From the NCBI GenBank assembly GCA_015501595.1, contig JADNRX010000046.1, positions 124,001 to 188,000 of the forward strand: a stretch of 64,000 nucleotides of DNA, read 5' to 3'. The stretch is from Hymenopellis radicata (lineage: Eukaryota; Basidiomycota; Agaricomycetes; Agaricales; Physalacriaceae). Below, in pieces: positions 36,500 to 48,411 of this stretch. Within the stretch, counting starts at the first letter, position 1. Every line of letters starts with the position of its first letter. The notes below the pieces were generated by a model. The model saw nothing but the letters and a program-made list of their open reading frames with translations, searched no databases and was not told the origin of the DNA. A program made the translations under genes and the position numbers.

Positions 36500-36870
36500 A
36501 CGTCGACGCGTTTCTGCCACAACTATTGGAAGTCGTTCCGACGCTTCAGGTCCTTGATATACATGCGTGTGCTCTAAAGGGGCGGCGCGCAGCCCTTGGG
36601 AACAGAACAAAGATCATACTAGACATCCGGGATGCCAGTGATCTCTGGGATTCCAGCGTCGCGGCTTGAAGCAATCACGACATTTCCTTTCAATTTCCGC
36701 GTCTGGTTTTCTCGATGTTGATGGATAAATTCGTCAAGGTGGCGTTTGACATCGATAGGCTACAGGACGTCAAATTGACTGAATTCTTTGTCGAGGGACC
36801 GCGGCGGGATCCTCCGAGCATGAGGAGTGGGAGGCCAGTGAAGACGACGCCCGAAGTGTGTATAGAATTT
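36500..36870 (+). pseudogene. F-box/LRR protein remnant, copy 4 (C-terminal part)
   Basis: Encodes QLLEVVPTLQVLDIHACAL and ALGNRTKI, matching HILEIVPTLEILDMRVAW and ALGNRTHI of copy 1. A gap follows, then MLMDKFVKVAFDIDRLQDVK and LTEFFVEGPRRDP, matching the end of copy 1 (LDRLQNLELTKFFLEG). No F-box domain is left. Confidence 0.7.
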
Positions 36871-37045
36871 GTGATGAAGATTGAAATTGGTACATGGAAG
36901 AAGAAGAACGTCGTGTATAGAGAATCATGTACGAAAATACTGATATAGTTGATAGTAAATGAACGAAAATGCGCTGTAAACTGATGCCGAGAATGCTAAA
37001 GTTGGACATAAACATTTTGGAGACCCCGATAGTAAAGCCCGTGTC

Positions 37046-38046
37046 CTATGACTGAAAAGAAGGAAAAATGTTCCACAAACTGGATCGCTTTGGAGTCCTA
37101 CGGCCGCCTTCCTCCGAATCAGATGAAGAGCCCTCTACTGGTGCATCGGCGGCCACAAAGACACTCTTTCCTAACGTACACGGGACAGCGCTCGTCCCTG
37201 TACCGACGGAGATTGTCGAAGGAGTGACTTGTTCGACGCCACATACAGAGGAGCTGGCGCAATGGACGGATGTACTGACAGTGTCGAGGGCGAGGACCTG
37301 GGCTACGCCCACAAGAGGAGCATTCTTTGACATAGAAGTCACGGGAGAAGAGGGTGGGTCGGCGGGTTCCACATTAGAAATGGGGGCAGTTGGCATGACT
37401 GTGAGCTGGAGAGACTCAGTCTCAAGGGCGAACCGAGGCAAAGGGACGTGATCCTTGTTCCCGCAGTCGTCCGTAACAGTCTGGTCTTCCTGATCGTTTG
37501 CAACAGAGAGTGTGTTTAGTTCCATAGATTCATCCAACCTGGATGTTGCTAAATGTTCTGTATATGCGTCCCGCGTCGTTTGTGTGCCATCATCCTCTTC
37601 GATGTACCCACTCTCCTGTGTCTTTAAAATCAGGCGAGGGCGAGGGCGGGGATGCAGTCTGGGAAAGATGCGGTAGAGATGTCGCACTTTTGCAGACAGT
37701 CTGTAGAGGCGGTACGAGACTCCGGATCTTGTGATACGATAGAATCCATCTCGTCTTCCAGGGCCTTCACAATCTGCGTGCACATATACACCCATTCATA
37801 GGTTACCTGCTTCGAAAATCCCGGGAACCGGTGTCGCATTATCTTGACCATTGCTTTCTTTCCGCGAGTGCGAGGCAGTTCAAGGAGGGCTTGGGCGACG
37901 TCGTGAGACGAGGAAGGGGGCGAATGGTTCTTGTCCTGGGTGAAAGACTCGTCAGAGGAGATGGGCTCTGGGAAGTGCTCCGAAGCGAGTGCAAAGGCGG
38001 CGTGACGCAGACGGGATTCCAAAAGATGAGACGTAGTACTGTTCAT
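37046..38046 (-). CDS. Hypothetical protein, unrecognised
   Basis: ATG at 38046 (MNSTTSHLLESRLRHAAFAL) opens a frame rich in charged residues through FPGFSKQVTYEWVYMCTQIV to PDCIPALALA (stop near 37630). A second frame continues from about 37650 (LILKTQESGYIEEDDGTQTT) to a Ser-rich acidic end (SSSDSEEGGRRTPKRSSLWN) at 37046. The two parts are probably one gene joined by an intron or separated by an indel around 37640-37700. No domain recognised. The predicted protein would be soluble and low-complexity in its second half. Confidence 0.5.
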
Positions 38047-38218
38047 CGCGGCTGTAAACCCGTCAGTGGTGCAGGTCAGGATATTGAGAGGAAGACATAC
38101 GAAATAGCAAGATAGGAATGCTCGAATGGCAGGTGCAAGACAATAGAGATGGTGGTGGTTCAGAAGCAAGAGATGACGCGCCACGTGCGCGTCGTATGAT
38201 GAGCTTCAAGGTGGTTAT

Positions 38219-39512
38219 CAAAAACAGATTCGTTACGTTGTGGATATAGATGTCGATAGTGTGATGATAGTCTGTTTGAGAGGGCCATGAGCAAGACGGG
38301 CCCTCCATCTCCGTTCAATTAGGTCACTGTAACTAAGGTACTATTATACGGCTTCCTGATCACAGCAGGACCTGCTCGACCCTCATCATACCTGGTTAGT
38401 ATACAGCTTGACGTGCTGTTAACCATTATTGATTGGCTATCACCAACAGAGGGAAAGGGGACGACCTGAGCGAGGGGTGTGGTGAAGATACGCCAGTCGG
38501 GCGATTAGTATCGTCCCTATAACTATGTGACGGTGTTTGGAATGCAATGTTGGGCGCACGGATGGGTCGAGTTCTGGAGCACCGAAGATGATAAATCAAT
38601 GTCCAAAGCATCAAGAAGACGCGACTTACCTGAATAGCCATGTCTCAACCGATGAGTACACCTCGACTCTAGTTCAAGATCTACGCGAGGAACAAATGTA
38701 AGAAGCGTACCTTTGACAGTGTCCACGGAGAGGCAACTTCAACCGCGCCGTCGAGCGCAAATATCACCGCATCGCTCGATCCGCCACTGAACTCGTCCTA
38801 CACCCGGCTTCTGTGTTCAAGGCGAGGTTTGCGCTGGAGATACATTCACACCCTAGATCTTCCAAGGCGCACACGCTTGCCGGAAAACAGGCCTTCAAGA
38901 TGTATACGAGCCGCCTCACCGTCGTGGATTTAGACCTGATTTAGACAAAGCGAGATCGAAGGGCGGCGTAGACCGCCTGGTCGCGCGCGCATGCCTTTGT
39001 CATCCAACACTAAATCTTCCTCAGCCTTCAGGAGCACCCTCATCAGTCGTCCATCGGCCAGTAGCGTCTGCATACTCGACACCAACTCGTCCCGCAGAGC
39101 GACTCTGACGTCGCCAATTCCACAACGAAGGGCACACAAAAACAGATTCTTTACTTCGTGGATAGTTTATGTCGATAGTGTGATGAGAGTCTGTTGAGCA
39201 ATGAGGGCCATGAGCAAGACGGGCCCACCATCTCCGTTCAATTATGTCTCTTATAGGTAAGTGCGATTATACGGCTTCCTGACCACAGCAGGACCTGCTC
39301 GACCCTCATTATACCTGGTTAGTATACAGCTTGGCTTGCTGTTAACCATTATTGATTGACTATCACTCACAGAGGTACAGGGGACGACTTGAACGAGGGG
39401 TGTGATGAAGAACTGATCATGATCATTGAGAACGGTTCGGTAGAGTCGGGCGATTAATCGTCCCTATAACCATGTAACAATGTTGAAAATCGAATGCTGG
39501 GTGCACGGCTGC
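38219..39512. repeat. Direct repeat pair, units of about 355-375 bp
   Basis: Units at about 38219-38575 and 39137-39512 align throughout with small indels. Shared blocks include ATGTCGATAGTGTGATGA, GCCATGAGCAAGACGGGCCC, TTATACGGCTTCCTGA, GGACCTGCTCGACCCTCAT and GTTAACCATTATTGATTG. The 560 bp between them contain a HAM1-like fragment. There is no TG...CA boundary and no polymerase, so I do not call them LTRs. Confidence 0.8.
38930..39139 (-). pseudogene. HAM1-like fragment between the direct repeats
   Basis: The minus strand encodes QTLLADGRLMRVLLKAEEDL, matching LALDGRLMRVSLTSEEDEV of the full-length copies, followed by a few diverged residues. An isolated piece, probably left by segmental duplication. 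Confidence 0.65.
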
Positions 39513-41250
39513 ACGGATACAAGGTCGAATGAGACTCGCCAGAGAGCTGGTAACCTCTCCCGGCGAGGTCGACGACGAAGTCAATACTTCCCTCGTCTGA
39601 TCCGCACACCAAAACAGATATCCACTCCTACCACACCCTCGTCTCGATATCCAAGGAGTGGCTTGCACCGCAGACCTATGCTCGCCCGCCAGAAGTCCGT
39701 CCACGTGGATATGAATTTTGTTGACAGACTGCAGAATCGTAGACTGCGACGAAGCAAAGTCCAGATGGACCTCATTCGATCGCTTGACAGCAACAGAGCT
39801 GAGCGTGGATTAGTCGCGCGCGCATCCAAGGTTGAATCCTCTTTCGAAGTCGGACACTATAATAGCGTCTCATGATGAGCCGCTAATGAGGCCATTTACC
39901 GCATTGAGGCACCTGTAGACTTCACAAGGGGAATCAGGATGATCATGACAGGTCCATCATGAAGCTCATGCACAACAGGCCCTCAAAGAACGACACCAAC
40001 GTCGTCGAGACAGAGGTAATCGTGTCCTTCCCAAAAATAGCACGCCCGCTCAGTGGTGATGCACCACCTTCGACCGTGACATCTGCCATGAAATTGACAG
40101 ACGACAACGAAATGCATAACGGCGGCGTGATCGAGTCGTCCTGGGGAAACGCTCGGCAGTAAATGCCTTAGATGAAGATATAGGAGTGGATATGGAAAGG
40201 AGGGCGGTTATACAGCGTAGTCGAGGAGATCAGGCTTTCGCGTCTGGGAGGAAATGCGACCTGGTACCGCGCGCCGAGGCAGTGAGGACCTTTGTAGCGG
40301 TGGATGCGCGTTTCTGTCAACAAGGTTTCGACAGCGGTGCACCTGTAAAGGAATCGTCCCCTGCTAACACTGGAAATATCGTCGAAGTCAAGTGTCTCAA
40401 ACCTCCGTATGATGCGAAAGCGTTATCAACAATGCCTTTCGCCACGCTCTGCGCATCGATTGCTATATTTCCAGGTTGGAAACTGACGTTTCCATCACTT
40501 TTTGGCAATCATGCCTCCAGCGATCTGAACGAGGTTGGCAACTGGCGGCGTCTGCGACCGTAGAAAGTATGTCGCGCATTGGATGATTTCGTAGGCTCTC
40601 GTTCGATTGCGCGAGTAAAGGGTGCTAGGTAATATGAGCCATTTTGATCTCCGTCAACTGTCAAGGTTGACGCTCACTGGGACGACTGCTTGAGTTGGAT
40701 GGGCATCATCTCGTATGGTGATCTAGAGTCCGTAATGAGTTCAATCCAAGTAGTAAAACGACAGACGTACCTGTCTTTCCCGGCCCCATTATCAAAGTTC
40801 GTAAATCCTCCTTCAGTAATAATTCCCGACCTGCTTCACTCAGGTTTGGTTCAGTTCCCGTACCGTTCAAGCTGCTCCTGCGAACGGCGAAGACGGTATC
40901 ATGCCATCATTTTGGTCCTGTGGACTGTCCGTCTGTGAGGGCGCCGCTAACGGTTACCGCCTTGGGAGAGCTGATAGTTCTAACAAGCTCCAAGAGCGCT
41001 CCTTTCCGAGGTATGGCGGGATAATTTACGTCGATGTCTCCGACCATGGCACGAGGCATGGAAGTTCCTATTCGCGAAAAGGAATGGTACTCGCTTTCCC
41101 TTGAACTACTAAGAGAAAAAACTCAGACCATGTAACACGAACACAGTTGTGAAGACCTGGCATCGATAGAAGATGATCGTCGCGGACAAGCAGAGGTTGG
41201 CTGCACAGCCACTCAACCAACTGCTTTACATGCGCGACCATTATGTAGTT
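39513..41250 (-). pseudogene. HAM1-like protein, copy B, decayed and truncated
   Basis: The minus-strand sequence matches the DICF/GSIDFVVDL region near 39560-39640 (GYRDEGVVGVDICFGV), then upstream parts of the family in shifting frames up to about 41250. The C-terminal 200 or so residues found in the other copies are missing; the direct repeat begins there instead. The upstream part resembles copy A nucleotide for nucleotide in places (ACCGCCTTGGGAGAGCTG). No intact frame remains. Confidence 0.65.
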
Positions 41251-41434
41251 CCCCGCTGAATGTGGCCGCAACATTATTGAATGGTACGAAAACAATCTGC
41301 ATGATAGTGGATATTCGCTCAGCAGCTGTGGCACAGGTTTCGCCACAACTATCGTTCCCACTTCCTTCATTGGCTATGTCGACAGTTTGGTGCATATCTA
41401 ATTATACACTGGCCCCCCAACACGTCTGTATCAA

Positions 41435-41530
41435 GGCCCATTCCGCTTCTTGATAAGGCGTTAACGCGATTGGTTCGGAAGGTGCACTGGTACGGGTGGG
41501 CATTCACAGTGACTGACAGCCTTCACGTCA
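41435..41530 (+). promoter_or_regulatory. Conserved upstream block of DUF6535 genes (copy C)
   Basis: Carries the same AAGGCGTTAACGCGATTGGT and GACTGACAGCCTTCACGT words as copy A, including an inverted CCAAT (ATTGG), about 100-150 bp before the ATG at 41620. Confidence 0.45.
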
Positions 41531-41619
41531 CCGGTTCTGTTAAAGTATCGTTGCATCTTCCACGACGACGCACTGCTACCCCATCCACCCTCAGCTCAGC
41601 CCACGTCTTTTTGTCCTTC

Positions 41620-44600
41620 ATGCCTGTTGTTGACGACGAAGTGCCGACGAATGTGCCGTCAGAGCGCCGTCCCGCTGCTACAGCAGTGCAGGCGGAGTCC
41701 GAAGAGTCTTCTGAAACGGAGGACAGTGAGATGCACGATGGAGGAGCTGTTGATATCGCTCCAGTCCTACCATCCAAGCGTCGCCGCAGGAATGACAAGT
41801 TTTTCGGTTTATCGACCGATGCCCGCACTCCGCCTACGGGCGCAACCAGGAGTGAGTTTGTTTTGTTTCCCAGTCTTCCCTTGCTGATCAAGTCTGTCAG
41901 TCCTTGATCCCCTCGACTACGAGGCGAAGTACGCCCCCGATCCCATCAACGAAGAAACTGCACCGAATGCTCGTGTGTGGAGAATGTGTGCCGATGAGTT
42001 TGCAATATTCGATGCGGATCTGTCGGAAGATAATAGGGATACCGTAGATGTCCTCCTTGTTTTCGTGAGTGTCTTCGGTCCTTTCGACACATCCCATGCT
42101 TAATCAAGACATCAGGCTGGTCTGTTCTCAGCCGTGGTTACTTCGTTTCTCGTGCTAGTTTCCGCACAGCTGCAACCGGATTATACTCAGCTATCCTCGT
42201 CCATCATGTACGAACTTCTGGTTGTCCAGCGCGCGATTGGGAATGCATCATCCGTTGATCTCGCTCCGGTCTCTCCATCCCCCGCTATCCCTTTCGTGCC
42301 GAGCCAGTCATACATTTGGGTTAATGGGCTGTGGTACACCAGCTTGTCCCTCAGTTTGATCACGGCGCTAGTCGCTTCCCTCGTTAAGCAATGGATGCAC
42401 CAGTATATGGCGACAACGTCTGGGACTCCCGCGACCGTTGCATGATACGACAGTATCGGTACGATGGCTACGAGAAATGGGGTGTCTCGTTCATCGTTGG
42501 AACACTCCCTGTCCTTATGCATCTGTCTCTCGGTCTGTTCTTTGTCGGCCTGACGGTTTATCTCATCCAACTCTACCTACCCCTTGCCTACATCCCCGGC
42601 TCGCTTGCTGGGATCACTTGTGTTGCTTATTTTGTCAGTCATGCTATATCTGCTATCTATTTGCAGTGCCCTTATAGAACGCCGCTAGCAAATCTTCTCT
42701 TTGTTCTGTGCACGCATGCAGAATATCGTATCACCAAATTTTTTGCGGATCCACTTCGGCCCATTTCTAGGATATCATTCCTCCCTTTCTTCATGAGGCG
42801 CGCCATTATTTCTCTCAACTTGAAGCTGTGGGATACACCCGACATTCCATCATGCTCCTTCCGTGATGCGGAATCTGCGGACATTGGTCGCAGACCCGAG
42901 TATGCCTTTGACGTCTTACACTGGATGATCAAGACCACAGCCAACAGTACAGCTCGAAGTCTGATTCACCAGGCAATTGGTGGTTTCTCGTTCAAATACA
43001 CCAATGAAAGACTCTCCTCATATGCAGATGCCTTTTCTCCAGACTCTGAAGAACTGGGCTGTCTGGGTGTTCAGCTTGCCGATGCTAACGATGCAGGCTC
43101 TCAAGCTGCCGGTCAGAAGCTTGAGCGCCTTTTGCGAGCCATTGTTGTTATGGATGTTGAAGTGGCTGCTTTTTTTGTGATGGGATGGAGATTGGTTGCT
43201 AGCCTGGAGTCAGTCATGCCGGAAATGTTGCCGCCACAACTTGTGGCTTCTGCCATTGCTTCCGGAATATATTCATCGATCGAAGCTGAGAGGGTACTCC
43301 AGCACCCCGGACTTCTCCTTCATCCGCGGTTATGGTTGTGCTTCTTTCAGACGGTGCTATCCGATACTATCCGACTGCGCACAATTCGGATTGCTCGTGA
43401 GGAACAGCCAAGCCTTGGGAGATGGCTCTTTTTTTCCGTCTTTGCACCACTCCACATTCTATCTTAAACTCTTTCAACACCGAGCCCAATCCGAAGATTT
43501 CTGACAGTAATGCCGTGACTTACAAAGCTCTTTTCGGTTATAAAGACTTGAATGATATCATTGAAAAGATCATCCTGCAGTATGTACTGTCCTCTTTTGA
43601 CCCCGGGGTCTCCGATGCAGCCTACGGTCTTCAAATCCCTCTGCCTTTCAATTGGTCTTCCAGTTCCTGGGTGATGAAGGATAAAGGATTTCGAATTCAG
43701 ATCGCTATCATGAATTATTATCGGTTTGTGGTCCTACATGAAGAAGAATATCGGTATGATCAGGAGTATCCTGCGGCGCTGAACGCCCTCCATGGTGCAG
43801 TACATGAAATGCTGTCCTCTTTTCTTCAACTTCGGAATTCGGAATTCGAAAAGCGCCATATCATTTCCCTTGTAACTACCCGATTGTTCTCTGATCTGCC
43901 TATCCCACCCAAATGGAGCGATCTGGATGACATTCGAAAGAAAGCCTTGCCACTCACAACCGGTTCATCTTCCAAGCCGCATACAGGGGTGTATATGAGG
44001 CGTGGTTCTCACCATCGTTTCATTTCATCTTTGCTGGCACCGGTGTTGACTCAGGAGATATCGCCTTCAGAGAATAGCCACCATTACATTGTCCCCGCGG
44101 TCATGATGGCGGATATTAGAATTCGTTCTAACCTTCCCGAGGCCTTCAAATTCTTGCGCACAAATGATCTCCTCTTCCAAGCCGCATACAGGGGTGTATA
44201 TGAGGCGTGGTTCTCACCATTGTTCATTTCATCTTTGCTGGCACCGGTGTTGACTCAGGAGATATCGCCTTCGGAGGATAGCCACCATTACATTCTCCCC
44301 GCGGTCGTGATGGCGGATATTGGAATTCGTTCTGGACTTCCCGAGGCCTTCAAATTTTTGCGCACAAATGATCTCCTGAATAACCTCTTTCCGTACCATC
44401 GCAATCGGCCCATTTACTCTCTCCTCGCCCGCTACATTGCTGTGGTCTGCACAACTTACACCACTGTCATGGAATCACACGAAGACACAGCCAACGGGAC
44501 TTGGAACCAGGAGTTGAGCGAGAATCAGCTTCTTCTCTCGACTGTTGGTTCTCTAGCACAAGTCACTATCCTTGTGTTGGCGGAACAAGAACCAGAAATG

Positions 44601-44909
44601 TATAAGGTCCTACTACGGGATGTTTGGTCAGGAGACTCGGATGCGTTGAGCAAAGAGGCTCTGAGGGATGTCGAGGTCCTCGTAACAAATATGATACGGC
44701 CGGAGAGCGAATACTGGAACGGATTGAAAATACTCGACGAGGACATATCTCTTCTCAGAGGTCTTCGAGAGGACGAGCACCTCCAACTTCAGGAGGAGCT
44801 GAGCACCCGCTGGCTGACGTTCAAGGACGATCTCGATCGCGCGCAAGGACAGGATACGGCGGGAGGAATTGAGCAGTCATCCACTGGGATGAGATCAGAC
44901 GGACGCTAG
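41620..44909 (+). CDS. DUF6535 multi-pass membrane protein, copy C (best-preserved)
   Basis: ATG at 41620 (MPVVDDEVPTNVPSERR). Exons are 41620-41851, 41901-42064 and 42116 onward, with correct phases. Order: acidic then basic N-terminus (PSKRRRRND); DUF6535 core (LDPLDYEAKYAPDP, RMCADEFAIFDADLSED); helices LFSAVVTSFLVLVS, LWYTSLSLSLITALVASLV, VGTLPVLMHLSLGLFFVGLT and VAYFVSHAISAIYL; then a long C-terminal region of about 700 residues ending STRWLTFKDD. Single-base changes against copies A and D break the frame near 42430 (CCC for CCCC), 43409 (CC for CCC) and 43963 (GG for GGG, restored by an extra T near 44015). A 205-bp tandem duplication lies at 43970-44377. The protein is membrane-bound, function unknown. 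The convergent neighbour is HAM1-like copy C. Confidence 0.78.
43970..44377 (+). repeat. 205-bp tandem duplication inside DUF6535 copy C
   Basis: Units 43970-44174 and 44175-44377 both start TTCCAAGCCGCATACAGGGG and end AAATGATCTCCT. They encode FQAAYRGVYEAWFSPLFISS ... FKFLRTNDLL twice. The first unit has one extra T near 44015. Copies A and D have a single unit. Confidence 0.9.
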
Positions 44910-45176
44910 CTGGAAGGAAGAGTGGGACGCACCGCGACGGCTGTACAGGAGGAAAACAGATTCAGAGCGCATGGCTAGGTAGAAGGTAGGTAGGTAACTG
45001 ATCAGTATCCGAACGCGACTGTACATTATGAAGAAAGTGTCATCTAGTATGATTGCCGCGAATAAGTGAACATAGTTTCCGCTAGTCTCGTCGAGAATTA
45101 ATTGATGCTAAGATTATCGTAAGCACCAGTTGACAATAGCATGGCACCTTGAAACGGCGGAAAAGAATCCACTCAA

Positions 45177-47946
45177 TCATGCAATATCAAAGGCATCACT
45201 CCTCCACCCACATATCCGTTCAACCGTCGCCTCTTCACTCCCCACCCTCTCAGGCGCATCATCCATCTCCTCCCGGAGCGCACCCACACCCTTCCCAACC
45301 TCCCTAACCTCTCCCACAACCCTCTCCTCAGTATCTTGTATCTCATCCACCGCCCTCTCATACATCCCGCTCGGCGACTCCAACGGTGCCGGCTCGCCCT
45401 TCGCCGGAAGCAGCTGCGGCACGACTCCAACAGCCAACGCAGCCGTAGTATCTGGCTCCTCACCAGACGCAATATCCATCTGGACGCCCTTCATCGACAC
45501 CGTGGGCTCCACCCTCATCTCATCGTTGCTCTCTGGAAGCAACGTCCCAATAGCATGCGTGATAGCGCCCCACATGCTCTTCTTGTTCTCTTTCGTCTCG
45601 ACGGCAACGACGTGCGCCAACGATCCTATTTCCTCTACGACAGCCTTGATGACACTCTCCATCATCCCTTCTACCTGCTTCTTCACGAACCACGTCGCCA
45701 GCAGTAGGACCACTGGATTAATTAATAGGCCATGCAGCATCCAATGCCTCGATTCCGACAGTTCGATGCGGAGACCCATCGATGGCGGAAGATTGACCTT
45801 CACAGACTCGACAGAAAGCTGCGCGCCAACCTCCTCCTCCTTCGCACCGGTGAGGTCGACCACCAAGTCAATACTTCCCTCGTCCGATCCGCCACCAAAG
45901 CAGATATCCACTCCCACCACACCCTCGTCTCGATATCCAAAGAGCGGCTTGTACCGCAAATAATACCCAAGGTCATCTAAACTGACGACCTCTCTATGCT
46001 CGGCCGCCAGTAGTCCTTCCACGTGAATATAAATCCTGCTGGCAGACCGCATAATCGTAGATTGGGGGGAAGAAAAATCCAGATGGACCTCGTTCGATTG
46101 CTTGACGTGAACAGAGCTCGGCATGGGCTAGCTCGTCGCGCGCGCATCATCCGAGACTTCATCTTCTTCAGCAGTCAAGGAAACCCTCATCAGCCGCCCA
46201 TCTAGCGCCAAATCCACCGACGCATCTGCATGATCATGCCTCGCCTGTCAGCGAGGTTCATACGCAGCACACTTTCCAAAAACAACACCAACACTGTCCA
46301 TAGAAATGTGGTCGCGTCATTCCACAATGTTTCCGACAAATGGCGCATGCGTTCCTTTACAGGACGAATAGTCGACACATACCCCTCGACGTCCGCCATG
46401 AGAGCGGATAGTGCCATTAATAATCGCTTCGTCGTCGTGTCGTTCTGCAGAGCCTTGGTGAAGACATGCAACTCGGTCGTGAGAGCATTGAAAGCGGAAT
46501 TATGAGCGCGACAGTGACCACATATGGCTTTAGCCCGGTCGAAGAGATGGAGGATGTCCTGCTTTGCCGCAGGAGAATCAATGTAATCTGACACATCCAA
46601 AGAACGTGTAAGGAAGGCGCGGACTTCCTTGACATATGCGCGTATTTCTTTTGACAAATCATCGGCGCTGGCTGAGTTGGCAAGGAAGTTGTCGGTGGCA
46701 TGTACGAGCAGTGAGAGCGATTTCCCAGAAGCCAGCCATTCTAAAATCGCGCGCATGTCCCCGAGTGCATATTCAAAGGGATGCATTAGGCGCTCGGTAG
46801 CTTCTTGAATTTCGTCCGGGAGTGTTGCTGTAGTCTGCTCGAAAAAGGAATCGATATATTTGTCCAGAAGGATGAGGAGCGTTTTGATGGCTTGAACATG
46901 TTCGGGGTTCTGTCGAGCTTCGGACAACATCTACACCAGATAGTGTTAGTTGGACAAATTTGAATGAAAACCAAAAGAACTTACGACTTGAAACGCATCT
47001 GCAAGGGTAGCTAATTCGTGCTCATCCTCACGAGGAACATCCTTTGATGTGGTTGCGTGTTCTTTGGTATGGGAAGGACGGATCGTAGCACCATCAACAA
47101 CTTCCCGTACCACGCCTTGCGCCTCGGATGGCAGATTCCCAAGGTTGGAAACTGACGTGTCGATGTCTCCCACGACCTTCGCTTCTACCTCTTGGGCAGT
47201 GGCCTGTACGCCTTCGGCGATTTGCGCTACTGTTTCCGCGACATCTCGCACTTGTTCAACAGCATCGCCTATATCGCTCGCTAACCGGAACAGCATCCTG
47301 GGTAACTTTGACGACTGTAGACAGAAAGATACGAAATGCGGCGGAGGTGACGAAGAGACTGAGAATGGTTGTGCAAGATTGAGTGAAGTCGTAGATGTCG
47401 CGTTCAAGTTCGTGAGCGGAGGTACTGGACGATATGAGCAACAATTCAGGAACTGTTTTCAAAAGACTCACATTTAGCTTGGACAGCTTCCGAGGTGTCG
47501 GAAGCTACACAGACGGCTGCTTCAGTTGGTGGTGCAATTTGGCGGACATGATATAACAGTTCTTGTATTCTATCATCATCTAGCACCAACGGGTCAGCTT
47601 CAATCAGGCGAGAAAAGGAGGAACGCACGATTCTTCTCAAGCCCGAATATCAAAACAAGTTCGCAGATCTCCTAACATCCTGTAGTATTTTGCATCCTGG
47701 TTGGCTTAGTTTCGCGTACCGCTGCTCCTTCAGGACGTTCGACCTGAGAAGAGCGTGTATTATGCCGTCAATTTGGTCCTGAGAGGGGTACTTTCCGGCT
47801 CTGAAAGCAGCAACGACGGCTACCGCCTTGTGAGAGATACTTTGTATGGTCGCTGGATCTGCGACCTTGGCGAGTAAAGGTGTCCTCTCCGATGCATCAC
47901 CGTTCGTACTACGCCGACGTCCACAGCACGAGGCGCAGAGACCCAT
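45177..47946 (-). CDS. HAM1-like protein, copy C, with a 23-bp deletion and frame breaks
   Basis: ATG at 47946: MGLCASCCGRRRSTNGD, a Gly-2 plus multi-Cys N-terminus suited to myristoylation/palmitoylation. Introns at about 47469-47420 and 46974-46931. HAM1-like N-terminal region: NALLRS/KLSQPG, LLYHVRQIAPP, then helical ASDIGDAVEQVRDVAETVAQ, MLSEARQNPEHVQAIKTLL, and LMADVEGYVSTIRPVKE. C-terminal region: GYYLRYKPLFGYRDEGVVGV, VNLPPSMGLRIELSESRHWM and INPVVLLLATWFVKKQVEG. Relative to copy D, 23 bp encoding the IPIPRVEYT motif are missing near 46236, and indels occur near 47665 and 47287. The family name comes from hyphal-anastomosis proteins. A membrane- or lipid-associated role is inferred. 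Convergent with DUF6535 copy C (267-bp gap). Confidence 0.78.
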
Positions 47947-48243
47947 TTGAGTATTCGTTTCCTGTCAATTTCTGGAGATTTTAATTTGGAGACTGGGACA
48001 TACTTGAGAGCAGTCTGTCTTCAGACTATAGGAACAGCCTCAGCTATGTAACAGTGATAAAACAATAGAGACATACCGAGCATTAACAGCTATACAGAGG
48101 CTGAGTTTGCGAGTCGGGGCAACATGATGGGTGTGGAGGCAAGACGCGTTAGTGAGTTAACTTCCAAAACAAGCAATGTGCGCCACGATCATCTTCAGGC
48201 TATGTCAATGAGCATACGAGAACTGGAGACCAAGAAACTCGCG

Positions 48244-48411
48244 AACATCAGTACGGCCTCAGTGGCAGTACTCTTCGAAGTCATTCTGAAAGTCTTCAGA
48301 AAATGTGTGGATGTGTGGTATTGCAACTAAATAGTAGCACAGTAAATCATCAAAATAGTATACATGTATAGTAGTCGTCGCGGTGTATGTACAGTGTAAT
48401 GGGGAGTGTTG
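48244..48411. other. Short loop spacer
   Basis: Non-coding, between the arm boundary and the 3' end of the large minus-strand gene. Confidence 0.4.

Larger units (their letters stand above)
41435..48243. repeat. Inverted repeat 2, left arm
   Basis: Reverse complement of 57028 to the right edge of the window. The inner boundary is sharp: TCGTATGCTCATTGACA...GATGATCGTGGCGCACATTG (right, about 57056) mirrors 48165-48243, and similarity stops beyond that. The arm contains DUF6535 copy C and HAM1-like copy C. The inner 3 kb are very similar; the outer part is interrupted in the right arm by transposons. Confidence 0.85.

Noticed and set aside
38219..39512. Possible LTR retrotransposon
   Set aside because: The direct repeats lack TG...CA ends, a primer-binding site and any gag, protease, reverse transcriptase or integrase sequence between them.
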